The translations under genes were made by a program, and so were the position numbers. A DNA stretch of 32,970 nt from Thermoproteota archaeon (GTDB lineage: Archaea; Thermoproteota; Nitrososphaeria_A; Caldarchaeales; Calditenuaceae), in NCBI GenBank assembly GCA_030550235.1, contig JAUQPU010000004.1:63695-96664 (forward strand). The letters run 5' to 3'. The notes beneath the pieces were generated by a model. That model was not told the DNA's origin. It saw only the letters and a list, made by a program, of their open reading frames with translations, and searched no databases. Of the stretch, positions 7,572-15,659 are shown one piece after another. Position 1 is the stretch's first letter; every line of letters begins with the position of its first letter.

Positions 7572-10337
7572 CTACTTCTGTTCGCTGCTCTCCATAGACT
7601 CGCTCACAGCCTTGGCGCGCTCCTCACGCTTGGGCCCGGCCTCCAACGTGCGGGGAGCCTCCTGCTTCAGCTTCAGCTCGACAAAGACCTCGTCCTTCCC
7701 ATAACTTATCTCAAATCCCATCTTCCTACAGAGCCTGATCATCTTCGTATTCTCCGGGAGCACTATCCCGTAGATTGAGTCCAGTCCCTTCTCCTGCGCG
7801 ATCTCGATGACCATGTCTGTCAGCTTGGTTCCAAGGCCCTTTCCCTGGAAGTCGTCTGCAACGAGGACAGCGAATTCTCCTCTCTTCGCGTCGCGGTCAA
7901 TGATTAGCCTGCCAACCCCCACATTCCTCTTCCTGCCACCCTCGTTATACTCTGCTATGATAGCTATCTCTCTGTCATAGTCTATGTTGCAGAACCTCAC
8001 CAGCATCTCGTGCGTAACCTCCCTAATTACCTGGAAGAACCTGAACCTGCTCGACTCCTCCGAGAGCCCCTTGATTAGCTCATACTCTAGCGGCTCGTCT
8101 TCAGGCCTGATTGGGCGGAGCAAGACCTCCCTACCATCCTTAAGTCTCCAAGGCCTAACGTATTTCGTGGGATAGGGTGTTATGACTAGGTGGCTATAGG
8201 GCTCGCCACTGTCTACGTACTTATCATCAAGCACAATCCTACAGTCAACGGCATATGCTTGCTCGCCGGCAACTATCAACGGGTTAATCTCAGCCTCTTT
8301 AATCTCGGGGAAGTCAACAATCATGTTGGAGAAGCGCACTATTATCTCCTCCAGCTTCTTCAAATCGGCTGGCTGCTTATTCCTAAACCCATGCACAAGA
8401 AGCTCGTAGATTTTTGTCTCCTCCATCAGCCGTCTCGCAAGGACTTGATTAAGCGGTGGCAGGCCTATCGAGTAATCCTTCAGGAACTCCGCAGCGGTTC
8501 CTCCAGCCCCAAATAAAATAATGGCCCCGAAGTCAGGGTCTCTAGCTGAGCCGACTATGAGCTCATAATTGACGGGTTTAACCATCTTCTGGACATAAAT
8601 CCCCTTAACGCGTGCGTCAGGCATCGCTGACCTAACCGAGTCCACAAGATTGAGGTATGCCTCCCTCAGCTCATCTTCTGAGGCAATATTCAAGGCCACA
8701 CCGTTAAAATCAGTCTTATGCGCAATGTCCGGCGATATAATCTTCAACGCAACAGGGTAGCCCAGCCTCGAAGCTATGGCAAGCGCCTCATTCAGAGACG
8801 TAGCCAGCTCACCCCTCGCCCTCGGAATCCCATAAGCGTCGAGGAAACGGTCACACTCGTCCAGCGTCAGTATAGTATTGCGGTTCAACAGAGCCCTCCT
8901 AATAACGATCTTTAAGAAGTTCTTTGGCGGTGAGGGATCTATGAGTAGGTCTTCAGGGGTCTCATAGAGGAGCTCGAGGTTCCGCTTATACTTGTACATG
9001 TAGGTGTAGGTTTTGACAGCCTCCTCCGGGGTGCTGTAGGTTGGGATGTCGTTGCGATAGAATAGGCTCCTCGCCTCTAAAACCTCATCACCACCCATCC
9101 AAACCGTCAGAACAGGCTTCACTCTCCCACTCTCTTCAACTATCTCCGCCACCCTCTTTGCGAGGTCAACAGGCTTAGCAGCACCCTGCGGCGTATAGAT
9201 CATCACGATGCCGTCAACATTGGGGTCGGAGAGACACGCATTAAGAGCAACAGAATACCTGTTAACATCCGCATCCCCCAGAACGTCTATTGGGTTTCCA
9301 CGACTCCAGTAGTTGGGCAGAACCCTATCGAGAAGCTCAACAGTCTTGTTGGAGAGCTGGGCCAGTGTTCCGCCATTCTCAACAACAGCGTCAGCCGCTA
9401 TTACCCCTGGGCCACCGGCGTTCGTTATTATCGCTAGCCTGGGGCCGGCTGGCAGGCGCCTAGAGTCTAAGACGCTTGCGCAGTTGAAGAGGTCCTGTAT
9501 CTCATCCACCCTCACAGCCCCTGCTCTACGGAAGGCGGATCTATACACCTCGAAGCTCCCAGCCATGGCGCCTGTATGAGACCGTACGGCCCTAGCACCC
9601 GCAGGGTATTTCCCCGCCTTCATGATTATTATCGGCTTGTTCCTCGCAAACCCTCGAGCGGCGCTGATGAACTTCTTAGCGTTGCCTACATTCTCCATGT
9701 AGATTAGTATACTCCTAGTGTAGGGGTCTCTGCCGAGGAAGTCGATTAAGTCGCCGAAGTCGATGTCTATCATCGAGCCCAGCGAGACGAACATGCTGAA
9801 GCCGACGTGCGCGCTGACAGCCCAGTCGAGTATGGCCGAGCCTAGAGCGCCACTCTGGGAGATGAAGGCTATCTGCCCAGGCTCCGGGTCTTTGAGGAGG
9901 AAGGTTGAGTTTAACCCGATTGGAGGCCTGATAAATCCGAGACAGTTCGGCCCGAGGATTCTAAGACCATATTGATGCCCCAGCCTCTTAATCTCCTCTT
10001 CAAGCTTTTTACCCTCCTCGCCGGTCTCCTTAAAACCGGCGGAGACTATGACTACACCCTCAACACCCGCCTCCCCACACTCCTCCACAATCCCCGGAAC
10101 AGTCTTGGCGGGCGTCGCAATAACCGCCAAGTCGATGTGCTCTGGAACAGCGCCTATTGAGGGATAGCACTCGATGCCTAGAACACTCTCCCTATTCGGG
10201 TTAACTGAATAGATGTGTCTGTCAAGGCTTGACTTGAAAAGATTCTGGAGAAGGGCTAGGCCAACACTGCCCTCTCTATCCGTCGCTCCAATCAAAGCAA
10301 CAGCACGGGGGTTAAACATCCTCTCTAAACTACCCAA
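7572..10337 (-). CDS. ADP-forming acyl-CoA synthetase (fused alpha-beta) with C-terminal GNAT acetyltransferase domain
   Basis: About 921 residues. The N-terminal CoA-binding Rossmann domain (LIGATDREGSVG), the ligase domain (GPNCLG, SQSGA) and the phospho-acceptor loop RSHTGA are followed by an ATP-grasp domain (ALKI...HKTD, later EINPL) and a GNAT domain with FQGKGLG as the acetyl-CoA loop. The family converts acyl-CoA, ADP and phosphate to acid, CoA and ATP or the reverse. GNAT-fused relatives include the protein lysine acetyltransferase Pat. Here the phospho-acceptor His appears intact, so synthetase activity is plausible. The longest frame begins at an ATG at 10370, but a TATA box at 10372-10380 overlaps that point, so transcription should start near 10350. 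I place the start at TTG 10337, with GGAGGGG four bases upstream, giving MGSLERMFNP. Confidence 0.88.
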   Translation of the reverse strand: MGSLERMFNPRAVALIGATDREGSVGLALLQNLFKSSLDRHIYSVNPNRESVLGIECYPSIGAVPEHIDLAVIATPAKTVPGIVEECGEAGVEGVVIVSAGFKETGEEGKKLEEEIKRLGHQYGLRILGPNCLGFIRPPIGLNSTFLLKDPEPGQIAFISQSGALGSAILDWAVSAHVGFSMFVSLGSMIDIDFGDLIDFLGRDPYTRSILIYMENVGNAKKFISAARGFARNKPIIIMKAGKYPAGARAVRSHTGAMAGSFEVYRSAFRRAGAVRVDEIQDLFNCASVLDSRRLPAGPRLAIITNAGGPGVIAADAVVENGGTLAQLSNKTVELLDRVLPNYWSRGNPIDVLGDADVNRYSVALNACLSDPNVDGIVMIYTPQGAAKPVDLAKRVAEIVEESGRVKPVLTVWMGGDEVLEARSLFYRNDIPTYSTPEEAVKTYTYMYKYKRNLELLYETPEDLLIDPSPPKNFLKIVIRRALLNRNTILTLDECDRFLDAYGIPRARGELATSLNEALAIASRLGYPVALKIISPDIAHKTDFNGVALNIASEDELREAYLNLVDSVRSAMPDARVKGIYVQKMVKPVNYELIVGSARDPDFGAIILFGAGGTAAEFLKDYSIGLPPLNQVLARRLMEETKIYELLVHGFRNKQPADLKKLEEIIVRFSNMIVDFPEIKEAEINPLIVAGEQAYAVDCRIVLDDKYVDSGEPYSHLVITPYPTKYVRPWRLKDGREVLLRPIRPEDEPLEYELIKGLSEESSRFRFFQVIREVTHEMLVRFCNIDYDREIAIIAEYNEGGRKRNVGVGRLIIDRDAKRGEFAVLVADDFQGKGLGTKLTDMVIEIAQEKGLDSIYGIVLPENTKMIRLCRKMGFEISYGKDEVFVELKLKQEAPRTLEAGPKREERAKAVSESMESSEQK

Positions 10338-10371
10338 ACCGCCCCTCCAATACCAAAAATATCGACACATT

Positions 10372-10380
10372 TAATATATC
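10372..10380 (-). promoter_or_regulatory. TATA box for acyl-CoA synthetase gene
   Basis: GATATATTA on the minus strand abuts an upstream in-frame ATG (10370). With the usual distance of about 25 bases the transcript starts near 10350, which rules against that ATG and supports the TTG at 10337. Confidence 0.55.
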
Positions 10381-10459
10381 TTGGCTTGTAAATGCAGCAA
10401 GTCTACTCTATGAAGACCTATGCAAATTAAAGCAAGGCCTATCAGATAAATAAAAACCA

Positions 10460-10815
10460 CTAGCATCGATCGGTCTTAATATTTGACGGCTCAAGTCTCC
10501 TCGTTGCTGGGTTTGGTTTAAGCTCAAATATCTCGAGCGCTGTGTAGCCTATCAGAGGGGGCTCTTCTTCACTTCCTATAGCGATGTGGATGATTCCTCT
10601 GACACCTTCTAACTCGGCTTCCGCAAAGCCCACACCCCTCGAAACTATTGGCCAGTAGAGAGTTGCTCTAGCGTCTCACGCATTACAGACAGACCGATCT
10701 TCTCTGCATCGCTTCTAGATATCTTAGTGAATGTGGCTCCAGCGTCTACTAGCGCCCGTACCTCAACCATACCTTTGGGGCCATAGATCCTGACCGTAGC
10801 ATAAAGGTCTCCCAT
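10460..10815 (-). pseudogene. Retropepsin-like (clan AA) aspartic protease, one-base frameshift
   Basis: Starting at ATG 10815 the frame encodes MGDLYATVRIYGPKG, then ALVDAGATFTKI with the D-x-G-A motif of single-domain retropepsin-like proteases, and stops at TAG 10647-10645 after 56 codons. The next frame, beginning in GAC at 10675, continues the family without a gap: SRGVGFAEAELEGV, EEEPPLIGYTALE and a typical end PNPATRRLEP, stopping at 10460. Adding a single base near 10675-10677 (within CGTGAGACG) joins the two into one 118-residue protein, the normal family length. Either the gene is freshly broken, or the base is a sequencing/assembly error, or there is a frameshift in translation. 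The lack of other damage makes an error or very recent mutation most likely. The substrate of this family is unknown. Confidence 0.82.
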
Positions 10816-10896
10816 CTATGGCTAAACTAGAGATGAATTCTATATTAAACATCCAGCCTATCAGGAAATCGTGTAATGTGTTGTCTGGTAAATGTG

Positions 10897-10989
10897 TGCT
10901 CCGGCCGGGATTTGAACCCGGGTCTCCGGCTTTCTCCGCGCTCTGGGCCCGAAAGGCCGGCATACTTGTCCGGGCTATACTACCGGAGC
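10897..10989 (-). tRNA. tRNA-Glu (anticodon TTC) with 18-base intron
   Basis: On the minus strand the acceptor arms GCTCCGG and CCGGAGC pair over seven bases with discriminator A. The D arm is GTAT/GTAT (with G-T pairs), the anticodon stem CCGGC/GCCGG, and the T arm CCGGG-TTCAAAT-CCCGG. The 25-base loop reads C-T-TTC-G, then an intron, then A, giving anticodon TTC. CCA is not encoded. The exon length is 75 bases. Confidence 0.88.
10932..10949 (-). other. Intron of tRNA-Glu, canonical 37/38 position
   Basis: Eighteen bases (GGCCCAGAGCGCGGAGAA) between positions 37 and 38 of the tRNA, the standard site for removal by the archaeal splicing endonuclease. The exact borders can slide by a base because the flanks are similar. 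Confidence 0.75.
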
Positions 10990-11072
10990 TCTACCTAGGT
11001 TTAGAAGAGTGGGTAGTGTTTAATAGACTTATATGTGTGGAGAAAAATGATGTGGCCTAGAAGATTTGAAGC

Positions 11073-12698
11073 TTAGTCGAATTCAGGTGTCTCTGACTCT
11101 TTCTTGCCCTTCTCCTCCTTCTTCTTGGAGGCGGCTACTACGTCGTCGATTCTCAATATCATTGCTGCTGCCTCGAAGCTTGATTTCAAGGCCTGGGCCT
11201 TGACCTTGTAGGGCTCGATAATGCCGAGGCTTATTGCGTCATCGACCTTTCCGCTGAACACGTTGATTCCATACCTGTAGCCCCCGTCTACATGTCTGCT
11301 TCTCAGCGCCGACATGATGTCGACTGGGTCTAGGCCGGCGTTCTCAGCCAACGTCTTAGGAATCACCTCTAGGGCGTCAGCGAAGGCTGACATGGCCAGC
11401 TGCTCTTTGCCGGAATACTTCGAGGCGTTTGCCCTGACGTATTGGGCTAGCTCAGTCTCAACTGCGCCTCCGCCTGGAACAAACCTGTTGTCGTCCACGA
11501 TGGTTATCATGTTCATTAGGGCGTCGTTCAGTGAGCGCTCAGCCTCGTCCAGCTGCCGCTCAAGCCCCGCCCTCAGGAGTATCGAGACCGCCTTCGGGTT
11601 CTTGCAGCCCTCCACGAAGACCATCCTGTCCTCGCCTATCTTCCTCTCCTCAACCAGGTCAGCCGCGCCGAGGTCCTTCGGCGAGAGGTCCTCAAAGTTA
11701 GTCACTATCCTTCCTCCCGTGGCCTTCTCCAGCTTCTCCATGTCGCTCCTCTTAACACGCCTGACAGCGAGTATCCCGGCTTTAGCTAGGAAGAATTGTG
11801 CAGCGTCGTCAATACCCTTCTGGCAGAAGACGACGTTAGCGCCGACCTCAACAACCTTATCAACCATCTCTTTCAAAATCCTTGCCTCCTCGTCTAGGAA
11901 CTCCTTAATCTTCAGCGGGTCCCTAATCCTTATCTCTGCGCTGAACTCCGTCTTCTCGATTTCGAATGGGGCGTCGATAATCGCTATCTTGGCATTCTTG
12001 ACGCGCTTGGGCATACCTGGGTGGACTACCTCCTTGTCGATGACGACTCCCTTTATGAGCTGGGACTCGATAATGCTCTTGCCCATCTTCTTCACGATCT
12101 GTATGTCGTCTTTGTCGGCTCTCCATTTCCCGTTATACTCCTTGACTATGCTGAGGACCGCGTCGATTGCAAGATTTGCTATATGCTCCATCCCGAAGCC
12201 CAGAGACTTGCTCCCCAGGCTGGTCCGCACTATCTTGCCCAGCGTCTCCTTGTCTTCCAGCTTCACCTCAGTAGCTATCTCGCCGAGCCTCTTAAGAGCC
12301 AAGTCTAGGGCCTTCTTGTAGCCCATGATTATCGTGCTTGGGTGTATCTTCTGCTCTATCAGCTCCTCAGCCTTCGCCAGCAGCTCTCCAGCTATGAGCA
12401 CCGCGCTCGTTGTTCCATCCCCCACCGACTTGTCCTGCGTCTTGGCAACCTCAATTATCATCTTCGCCGCCGGGTGCTCTACATCCATCTTCTCCAGGAT
12501 AGTCGCGCCGTCGTTGGTAACTATGACGTCTCCGATTGTGTCGACGAGTAGTTTGTCCATCCCCTTCGGACCTAGTGTCGACTTCACCATCTCGGAGATT
12601 ATCCTAGCGGCTGTGATGTTGTTACGCTGGGCTGACCTGCCTCTCGTCCGCGCTGTTCCCTCCTTAAGAATCAGAACTGGCTGACCGCTTAGAGCCAT
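11073..12698 (-). CDS. thsA: Thermosome subunit (group II chaperonin)
   Basis: 541 residues, normal family length. The nucleotide-binding motifs LGPKGMDKLL (42-51), the following VTNDGATIL and GDGTTSA (93-99) are intact, and the C-terminal VPGGGAVE loop of the equatorial domain is present. Subunits build double-ring cages that fold proteins with ATP and close with a built-in lid. The C-terminal tail is charged (KKKEEKGKKESETPEFD) and lacks the Gly-Met repeat common in other thermosomes. The ATG at 12698 lies about 39 bases after a TATA box, so the leader is short. Only one subunit gene is present; many TACK archaea have two or more paralogues elsewhere, and the alpha/beta label here is not certain. 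Confidence 0.96.
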   Translation of the reverse strand: MALSGQPVLILKEGTARTRGRSAQRNNITAARIISEMVKSTLGPKGMDKLLVDTIGDVIVTNDGATILEKMDVEHPAAKMIIEVAKTQDKSVGDGTTSAVLIAGELLAKAEELIEQKIHPSTIIMGYKKALDLALKRLGEIATEVKLEDKETLGKIVRTSLGSKSLGFGMEHIANLAIDAVLSIVKEYNGKWRADKDDIQIVKKMGKSIIESQLIKGVVIDKEVVHPGMPKRVKNAKIAIIDAPFEIEKTEFSAEIRIRDPLKIKEFLDEEARILKEMVDKVVEVGANVVFCQKGIDDAAQFFLAKAGILAVRRVKRSDMEKLEKATGGRIVTNFEDLSPKDLGAADLVEERKIGEDRMVFVEGCKNPKAVSILLRAGLERQLDEAERSLNDALMNMITIVDDNRFVPGGGAVETELAQYVRANASKYSGKEQLAMSAFADALEVIPKTLAENAGLDPVDIMSALRSRHVDGGYRYGINVFSGKVDDAISLGIIEPYKVKAQALKSSFEAAAMILRIDDVVAASKKKEEKGKKESETPEFD

Positions 12699-12732
12699 GT
12701 CATATACACCAGACTCTACAGTCTATGCCCGA

Positions 12733-12741
12733 AATTTAAAT
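12733..12741 (-). promoter_or_regulatory. TATA box for thermosome gene
   Basis: ATTTAAATT-type element, preceded on the minus strand by a GGGTTTAG BRE-like stretch, about 39 bases before the ATG at 12698. It shares a 145-base divergent region with the nfo promoter. Confidence 0.5.
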
Positions 12742-12805
12742 CTAAACCCAATCCAATTTAATAGGTGGGCGTTATCGACCCCTCTAACTCTTTAGCGGGG
12801 GTAAA

Positions 12806-12815
12806 GGCTTAAACA
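12806..12815 (+). promoter_or_regulatory. TATA box for the nfo-gtrA pair
   Basis: GGCTTAAACA, centred about 33 bases before the ATG at 12844; a short leader without clear Shine-Dalgarno is expected. Confidence 0.5.
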
Positions 12816-12843
12816 TTTGTTGTTTCTCGACAATTCATAGGAT

Positions 12844-13692
12844 ATGGTGCTGCTTGGTGCTCATGTCTCGATATCTGGCTCGATTGCTCTCTCGGTTGAT
12901 AGGGCGAGGGAGCTCGGCTGCACCACCTTCCAGATATTCACCAGGAATCCTCGGGGCTGGATTTCTAAGAGGCTGAAGGATGAGGAGGTTGAGGAGTTCG
13001 TCAGGAAGAGGAGGGAGGCTGGATACGAGGTTGTCGTTGCGCATATGCCCTATCTTCCAAACATAGCCAGCCCCGAACCCCTTAGCTGGAGGCGCTCGGT
13101 GAAAAGCTTATCTGAGGAGCTTGAGAGGAGCGAGACCTTGGGGCTTAACTATCTAGTCTGCCATATTGGGAGCCACATGGGTAAGGGGGTTGAGAAGGGG
13201 GTCGCACAGGTGGCGAGGGCCGTCAACAACACCCTGTCTAAGGTCGAGTCCAGATGCATGATACTCTTGGAGAACATGGCTGGCCAGAGGAATAGCGTGG
13301 GCGCCTACTTCCCCCAGATAGGAGACATTCTAGACAAGGTTGGCGATGAGAGAAGGGTTGGGGTTTGTCTAGACACCTGCCATCTCTACGCCGCCGGATA
13401 CGACATAGCTACGGAGGAGGGGGTTGAGAAGACCCTCTCAGACTTCGATGCTAGTGTGGGGCTCAAGAAGCTTAAGGTCCTCCACCTGAATGACTCGAAG
13501 GGGAAGCTTGGAAGCCACCTAGACAGACACGAGCACATTGGGCGGGGATACATTGGCGAGAAGGGGTTCCAACTCATAGTTAATCACAAGAAGCTCAGAG
13601 ACCTCCCTATGATTCTAGAGACGCCTCAAGACGAGTATGGCGACTATGAGGTGGACCTGGAGACAGTTAGGAGGCTGCTAAGGCATGGATAG
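12844..13692 (+). CDS. nfo: Endonuclease IV (AP endonuclease)
   Basis: 282 residues, normal length. The metal-binding residues of the three-zinc TIM barrel can be traced in order: GAHVSISG at the N-terminus, VAHMPYLPN, CHIGSHMGKG, LLENMAG, CLDTCHLYAAGYD, LHLNDSKG, DRHEHIGRG and LETPQ. The enzyme cuts the DNA backbone 5' of abasic sites and removes 3' blocking groups in base excision repair, which matters at high temperature where depurination is fast. The gene overlaps the downstream GtrA gene by eight bases (13685-13692), so the two are co-translated, although no functional link is known. A DNA ligase gene lies 2 kb further on the same strand. Confidence 0.94.
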   Translation: MVLLGAHVSISGSIALSVDRARELGCTTFQIFTRNPRGWISKRLKDEEVEEFVRKRREAGYEVVVAHMPYLPNIASPEPLSWRRSVKSLSEELERSETLGLNYLVCHIGSHMGKGVEKGVAQVARAVNNTLSKVESRCMILLENMAGQRNSVGAYFPQIGDILDKVGDERRVGVCLDTCHLYAAGYDIATEEGVEKTLSDFDASVGLKKLKVLHLNDSKGKLGSHLDRHEHIGRGYIGEKGFQLIVNHKKLRDLPMILETPQDEYGDYEVDLETVRRLLRHG

Positions 13693-14224
13693 CAGGCTTC
13701 TCGAGACAATAAACACTCTCATCAAGATAAGCTTCTCCAAGCTGGCGTTGAAGTTTGTCGCTGTGGGTGTGGCGTGCCTAGTCCTCGCCGAGGCCATCCT
13801 CTACCTACTCGTGGACTATCTGAGGATAGACTCGCTCATCGCAGGTGCTGCAGCCATCGAGATATCCGTAGTCGCCAACTTCATAATCAACGACGTGTGG
13901 ACCTTTAGGGAAAACAGGTCCTCCGGCGGTTTCTTCGTGAGGATGCTGAAGTTCCACTTGACGCGGGTTGCGAGCATAGCGGTGAACTACGGCACCTATA
14001 GCTTGCTGGTGGTTTTTCTCGGGGTCAACCACCTGGTCGCGTACTTTGTGGCGACTGTCTTGGCCTTCTCCATCAACTTTCTGACAAGCGTGGCCTGGGT
14101 CTGGCGTGGTGTTCTGGGAGGCTACACCCAGGCGCCTCAGGAAAAGGCGGCCTTCTCAACCATCAACACCTCGGCCTCCCCGTATCCAAGCGTCCTCAAG
14201 CCGCGGATTACCAGTGAGAGATAG
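13685..14224 (+). CDS. GtrA-like membrane protein
   Basis: 179 residues with four membrane helices. The pattern matches GtrA: FVAVGVACLVLAEAILYLL in helix 1, NFIINDVWTF after helix 2, KFHLTRVASIAVNYGTYSLL for helix 3 and FSINFLTSVAWVW in helix 4. GtrA proteins are thought to help flip polyprenyl-phosphate sugars or otherwise serve cell-surface glycan synthesis, and are often partners of glycosyltransferases. No glycosyltransferase is adjacent here. The first 20 residues are a soluble extension. The ATG overlaps the end of nfo. The last 29 codons run antisense to the end of the gene on the opposite strand (stop at 14137), so the C-terminal tail after helix 4 is probably not conserved. Confidence 0.78.
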   Translation: MDSRLLETINTLIKISFSKLALKFVAVGVACLVLAEAILYLLVDYLRIDSLIAGAAAIEISVVANFIINDVWTFRENRSSGGFFVRMLKFHLTRVASIAVNYGTYSLLVVFLGVNHLVAYFVATVLAFSINFLTSVAWVWRGVLGGYTQAPQEKAAFSTINTSASPYPSVLKPRITSER

Positions 14225-14580
14225 GGGCGCGAGGGGGCTACGTGCTTTCTGGGGTTGGATGAGATGTATGTATAGGCCTCCTCAACCCCTGTCTCGGTCT
14301 TGACGCGTATCTTTATCCTACTCCTGGTGTTTGGGGCTCCTTGGTATCTGTCGAGGAGTGGGAAGTCCTCGCTCTCTATCGTGTAGAGGGCGCCGACGAC
14401 GTGGCTTCCGCTGGCCTCTTCTAAACCCGCTATCCCTCCCTTCCAGGCCGCGGAGTATGTGTCGAAGACGAGCCTGTACCCCTCTAGGATAGCCCTCCTC
14501 GGCCCCTGCCACCTGCTCAGAATCCTCCTCATTACGTCTGGGTTGATGGTGACGTCGTATGCGAAGTAGTTGACCATCAT
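14137..14580 (-). CDS. Gamma-glutamylcyclotransferase (AIG2)-like protein
   Basis: 147 residues from the double ATG at 14580. It begins MMVNYFAYDVTINPDVM, where YFAY corresponds to the YFAYGSN substrate loop of the GGCT fold with a changed second half. Later it has RLVFDTYSAAWKGG, VVGALYTIE and DRYQGAP, which are typical for the fold; the glutamate in YTIESEDFPLLDRYQG is a candidate catalytic residue. The frame stays open far upstream to 14904, but that extension is antisense to the beta-RFAP synthase gene and has no family resemblance, so I start at 14580. The substrate is unknown; relatives act on gamma-glutamyl amines or peptides. It diverges from mptG across 63 bases and overlaps gtrA tail to tail by 88 bases. 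Confidence 0.75.
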   Translation of the reverse strand: MMVNYFAYDVTINPDVMRRILSRWQGPRRAILEGYRLVFDTYSAAWKGGIAGLEEASGSHVVGALYTIESEDFPLLDRYQGAPNTRSRIKIRVKTETGVEEAYTYISSNPRKHVAPSRPYLSLVIRGLRTLGYGEAEVLMVEKAAFS

Positions 14581-14610
14581 CTGGAGCCCCTGGCCTGAGA
14601 CTTGCACTAG

Positions 14611-14620
14611 GTTTATTTTA
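14611..14620 (+). promoter_or_regulatory. TATA box for beta-RFAP synthase gene
   Basis: GTTTATTTTA, about 28 bases before the GTG at 14644. This spacing predicts a leaderless or nearly leaderless transcript. Confidence 0.5.
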
Positions 14621-14643
14621 GGAGTTGCTAGGTTGTTGGTGGC

Positions 14644-15576
14644 GTGGCTGTTAGGGTTGTTGCGCCTGCGAGACTCCATCTCGGCTTCGCCTCTACTGGC
14701 TGGCTGATGGCGCGCTGGGCTGGTATTGGCCTGGCGGTGGTGGAGCCGGCGACTGTCGTCGAGGCGGAGTGGGCTGGTGGGCCCGGATTGAGCGTCTCTG
14801 GGCTGAGGAGCGAGGAGGCCATGGAGGCGGCGAGACTCTCCACAGAGGGGCTGGGTCTGGAAAGGGGCGTCCAGGTAAGGATTCTCGAGGCCCCTCCGAG
14901 GCATGTAGGCCTAGGAGCGGGCACGCAGCTGTATCTCTCGGTCCTCGAGGCTGTCTCGAGGCTTGCAGGGGTTGAGCCGAGGCTGGAGATGCTTGTTGAG
15001 GCGGGGCTGGTGGGCAGCTTCTCCTGGGTTGGCGTCGCAGCCTTCAGGTCAGGTGGGTTCATCCTCGACCTAGGGGCAGGGCCTGCGCGGAGAAGACAAT
15101 ACATCTCGCTCAGGTTTCCCGAGGATTGGTTTGTGGTTCTTGCGAGGCCGCCGGGCAGGTATGGGCACCCTAGGACCGGTGAGGCTGAGAAGCTGGAGAA
15201 TATGAGCTATAATAGGGAGGCCGAGCAGAGGCTGGTCGAGCTTCTCACCAAGAAGATAATCCCAGGGGTCTTGGACCGCGACTTGGAGCTCTTTGGAAGC
15301 GGCCTAGCCGAGTATCAAAGGCGCGTGGGCGCGGAGTTCAGCGAGTATCAGCGTGGAGTCTATAACCAGGACTCGGCTCCCATCGTTTCCGCCATGGAGG
15401 GCTTGGGGCTTCTAGGCGTCGGCCAGTCGAGCTGGGGCCCGACTGTCTATGGATTCACCGGGTCAAGGAGAAGGGCTGAGGAGGTTGCGCGTCTCCTCGT
15501 AGAGGAGAGGGGCTGCATCGCCACAGTGACCGTGGCCAATAACTCCGGGGCGAGAGTCACGGAGAATACCGCCTAG
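14644..15576 (+). CDS. mptG: Beta-ribofuranosylaminobenzene 5'-phosphate (beta-RFAP) synthase
   Basis: 310 residues, GHMP-kinase-like fold. APARLHLGF (7-15), HVGLGAGTQLYLSVLEA (from 87), the PPGRYGHPRTGEAEK loop and QSSWGPTVYGF near the end are the family landmarks. The enzyme condenses 4-aminobenzoate (or a hydroxylated analogue) with PRPP, losing CO2 and pyrophosphate, the first committed step to methanopterin-type C1 carriers. Its presence implies the organism makes a tetrahydromethanopterin-like cofactor. GTG at 14644 is the start: no other in-frame start precedes MAVRVVAPARLHLG, and the promoter spacing fits a leaderless message. It is strongly GC-rich. No other methanopterin gene is nearby. 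Confidence 0.88.
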   Translation: MAVRVVAPARLHLGFASTGWLMARWAGIGLAVVEPATVVEAEWAGGPGLSVSGLRSEEAMEAARLSTEGLGLERGVQVRILEAPPRHVGLGAGTQLYLSVLEAVSRLAGVEPRLEMLVEAGLVGSFSWVGVAAFRSGGFILDLGAGPARRRQYISLRFPEDWFVVLARPPGRYGHPRTGEAEKLENMSYNREAEQRLVELLTKKIIPGVLDRDLELFGSGLAEYQRRVGAEFSEYQRGVYNQDSAPIVSAMEGLGLLGVGQSSWGPTVYGFTGSRRRAEEVARLLVEERGCIATVTVANNSGARVTENTA

Positions 15577-15614
15577 AGACGGGGGTAGTCTCTCGCCGGG
15601 GCCTCTGAGCAATA

Positions 15615-15624
15615 GGCTTAAAAC
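15615..15624 (+). promoter_or_regulatory. TATA box for the DNA ligase operon
   Basis: GGCTTAAAAC, centred about 40 bases before the TTG at 15660, in the 83-base gap after mptG. Confidence 0.45.
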
Positions 15625-15659
15625 CGCTCCCCAGTAGTGTAGACATTGGGGAAAGGGGG

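Noticed and set aside
10818-11060. Plus-strand frame of 80 codons across tRNA-Glu
   Set aside because: It runs through a complete tRNA gene on the opposite strand.
11314-12321. Open frame of 335 codons on the plus strand, antisense to the thermosome gene
   Set aside because: Ser/Leu/Ile-rich translation without family resemblance, fully covered by a strongly conserved gene on the other strand; a shadow frame of GC-rich coding DNA.
14581-14904. N-terminal extension of the gamma-glutamylcyclotransferase-like frame to 14904
   Set aside because: The added 108 residues are antisense to beta-RFAP synthase, have no fold-like pattern, and the double ATG at 14580 starts right at the family's YFAY motif.
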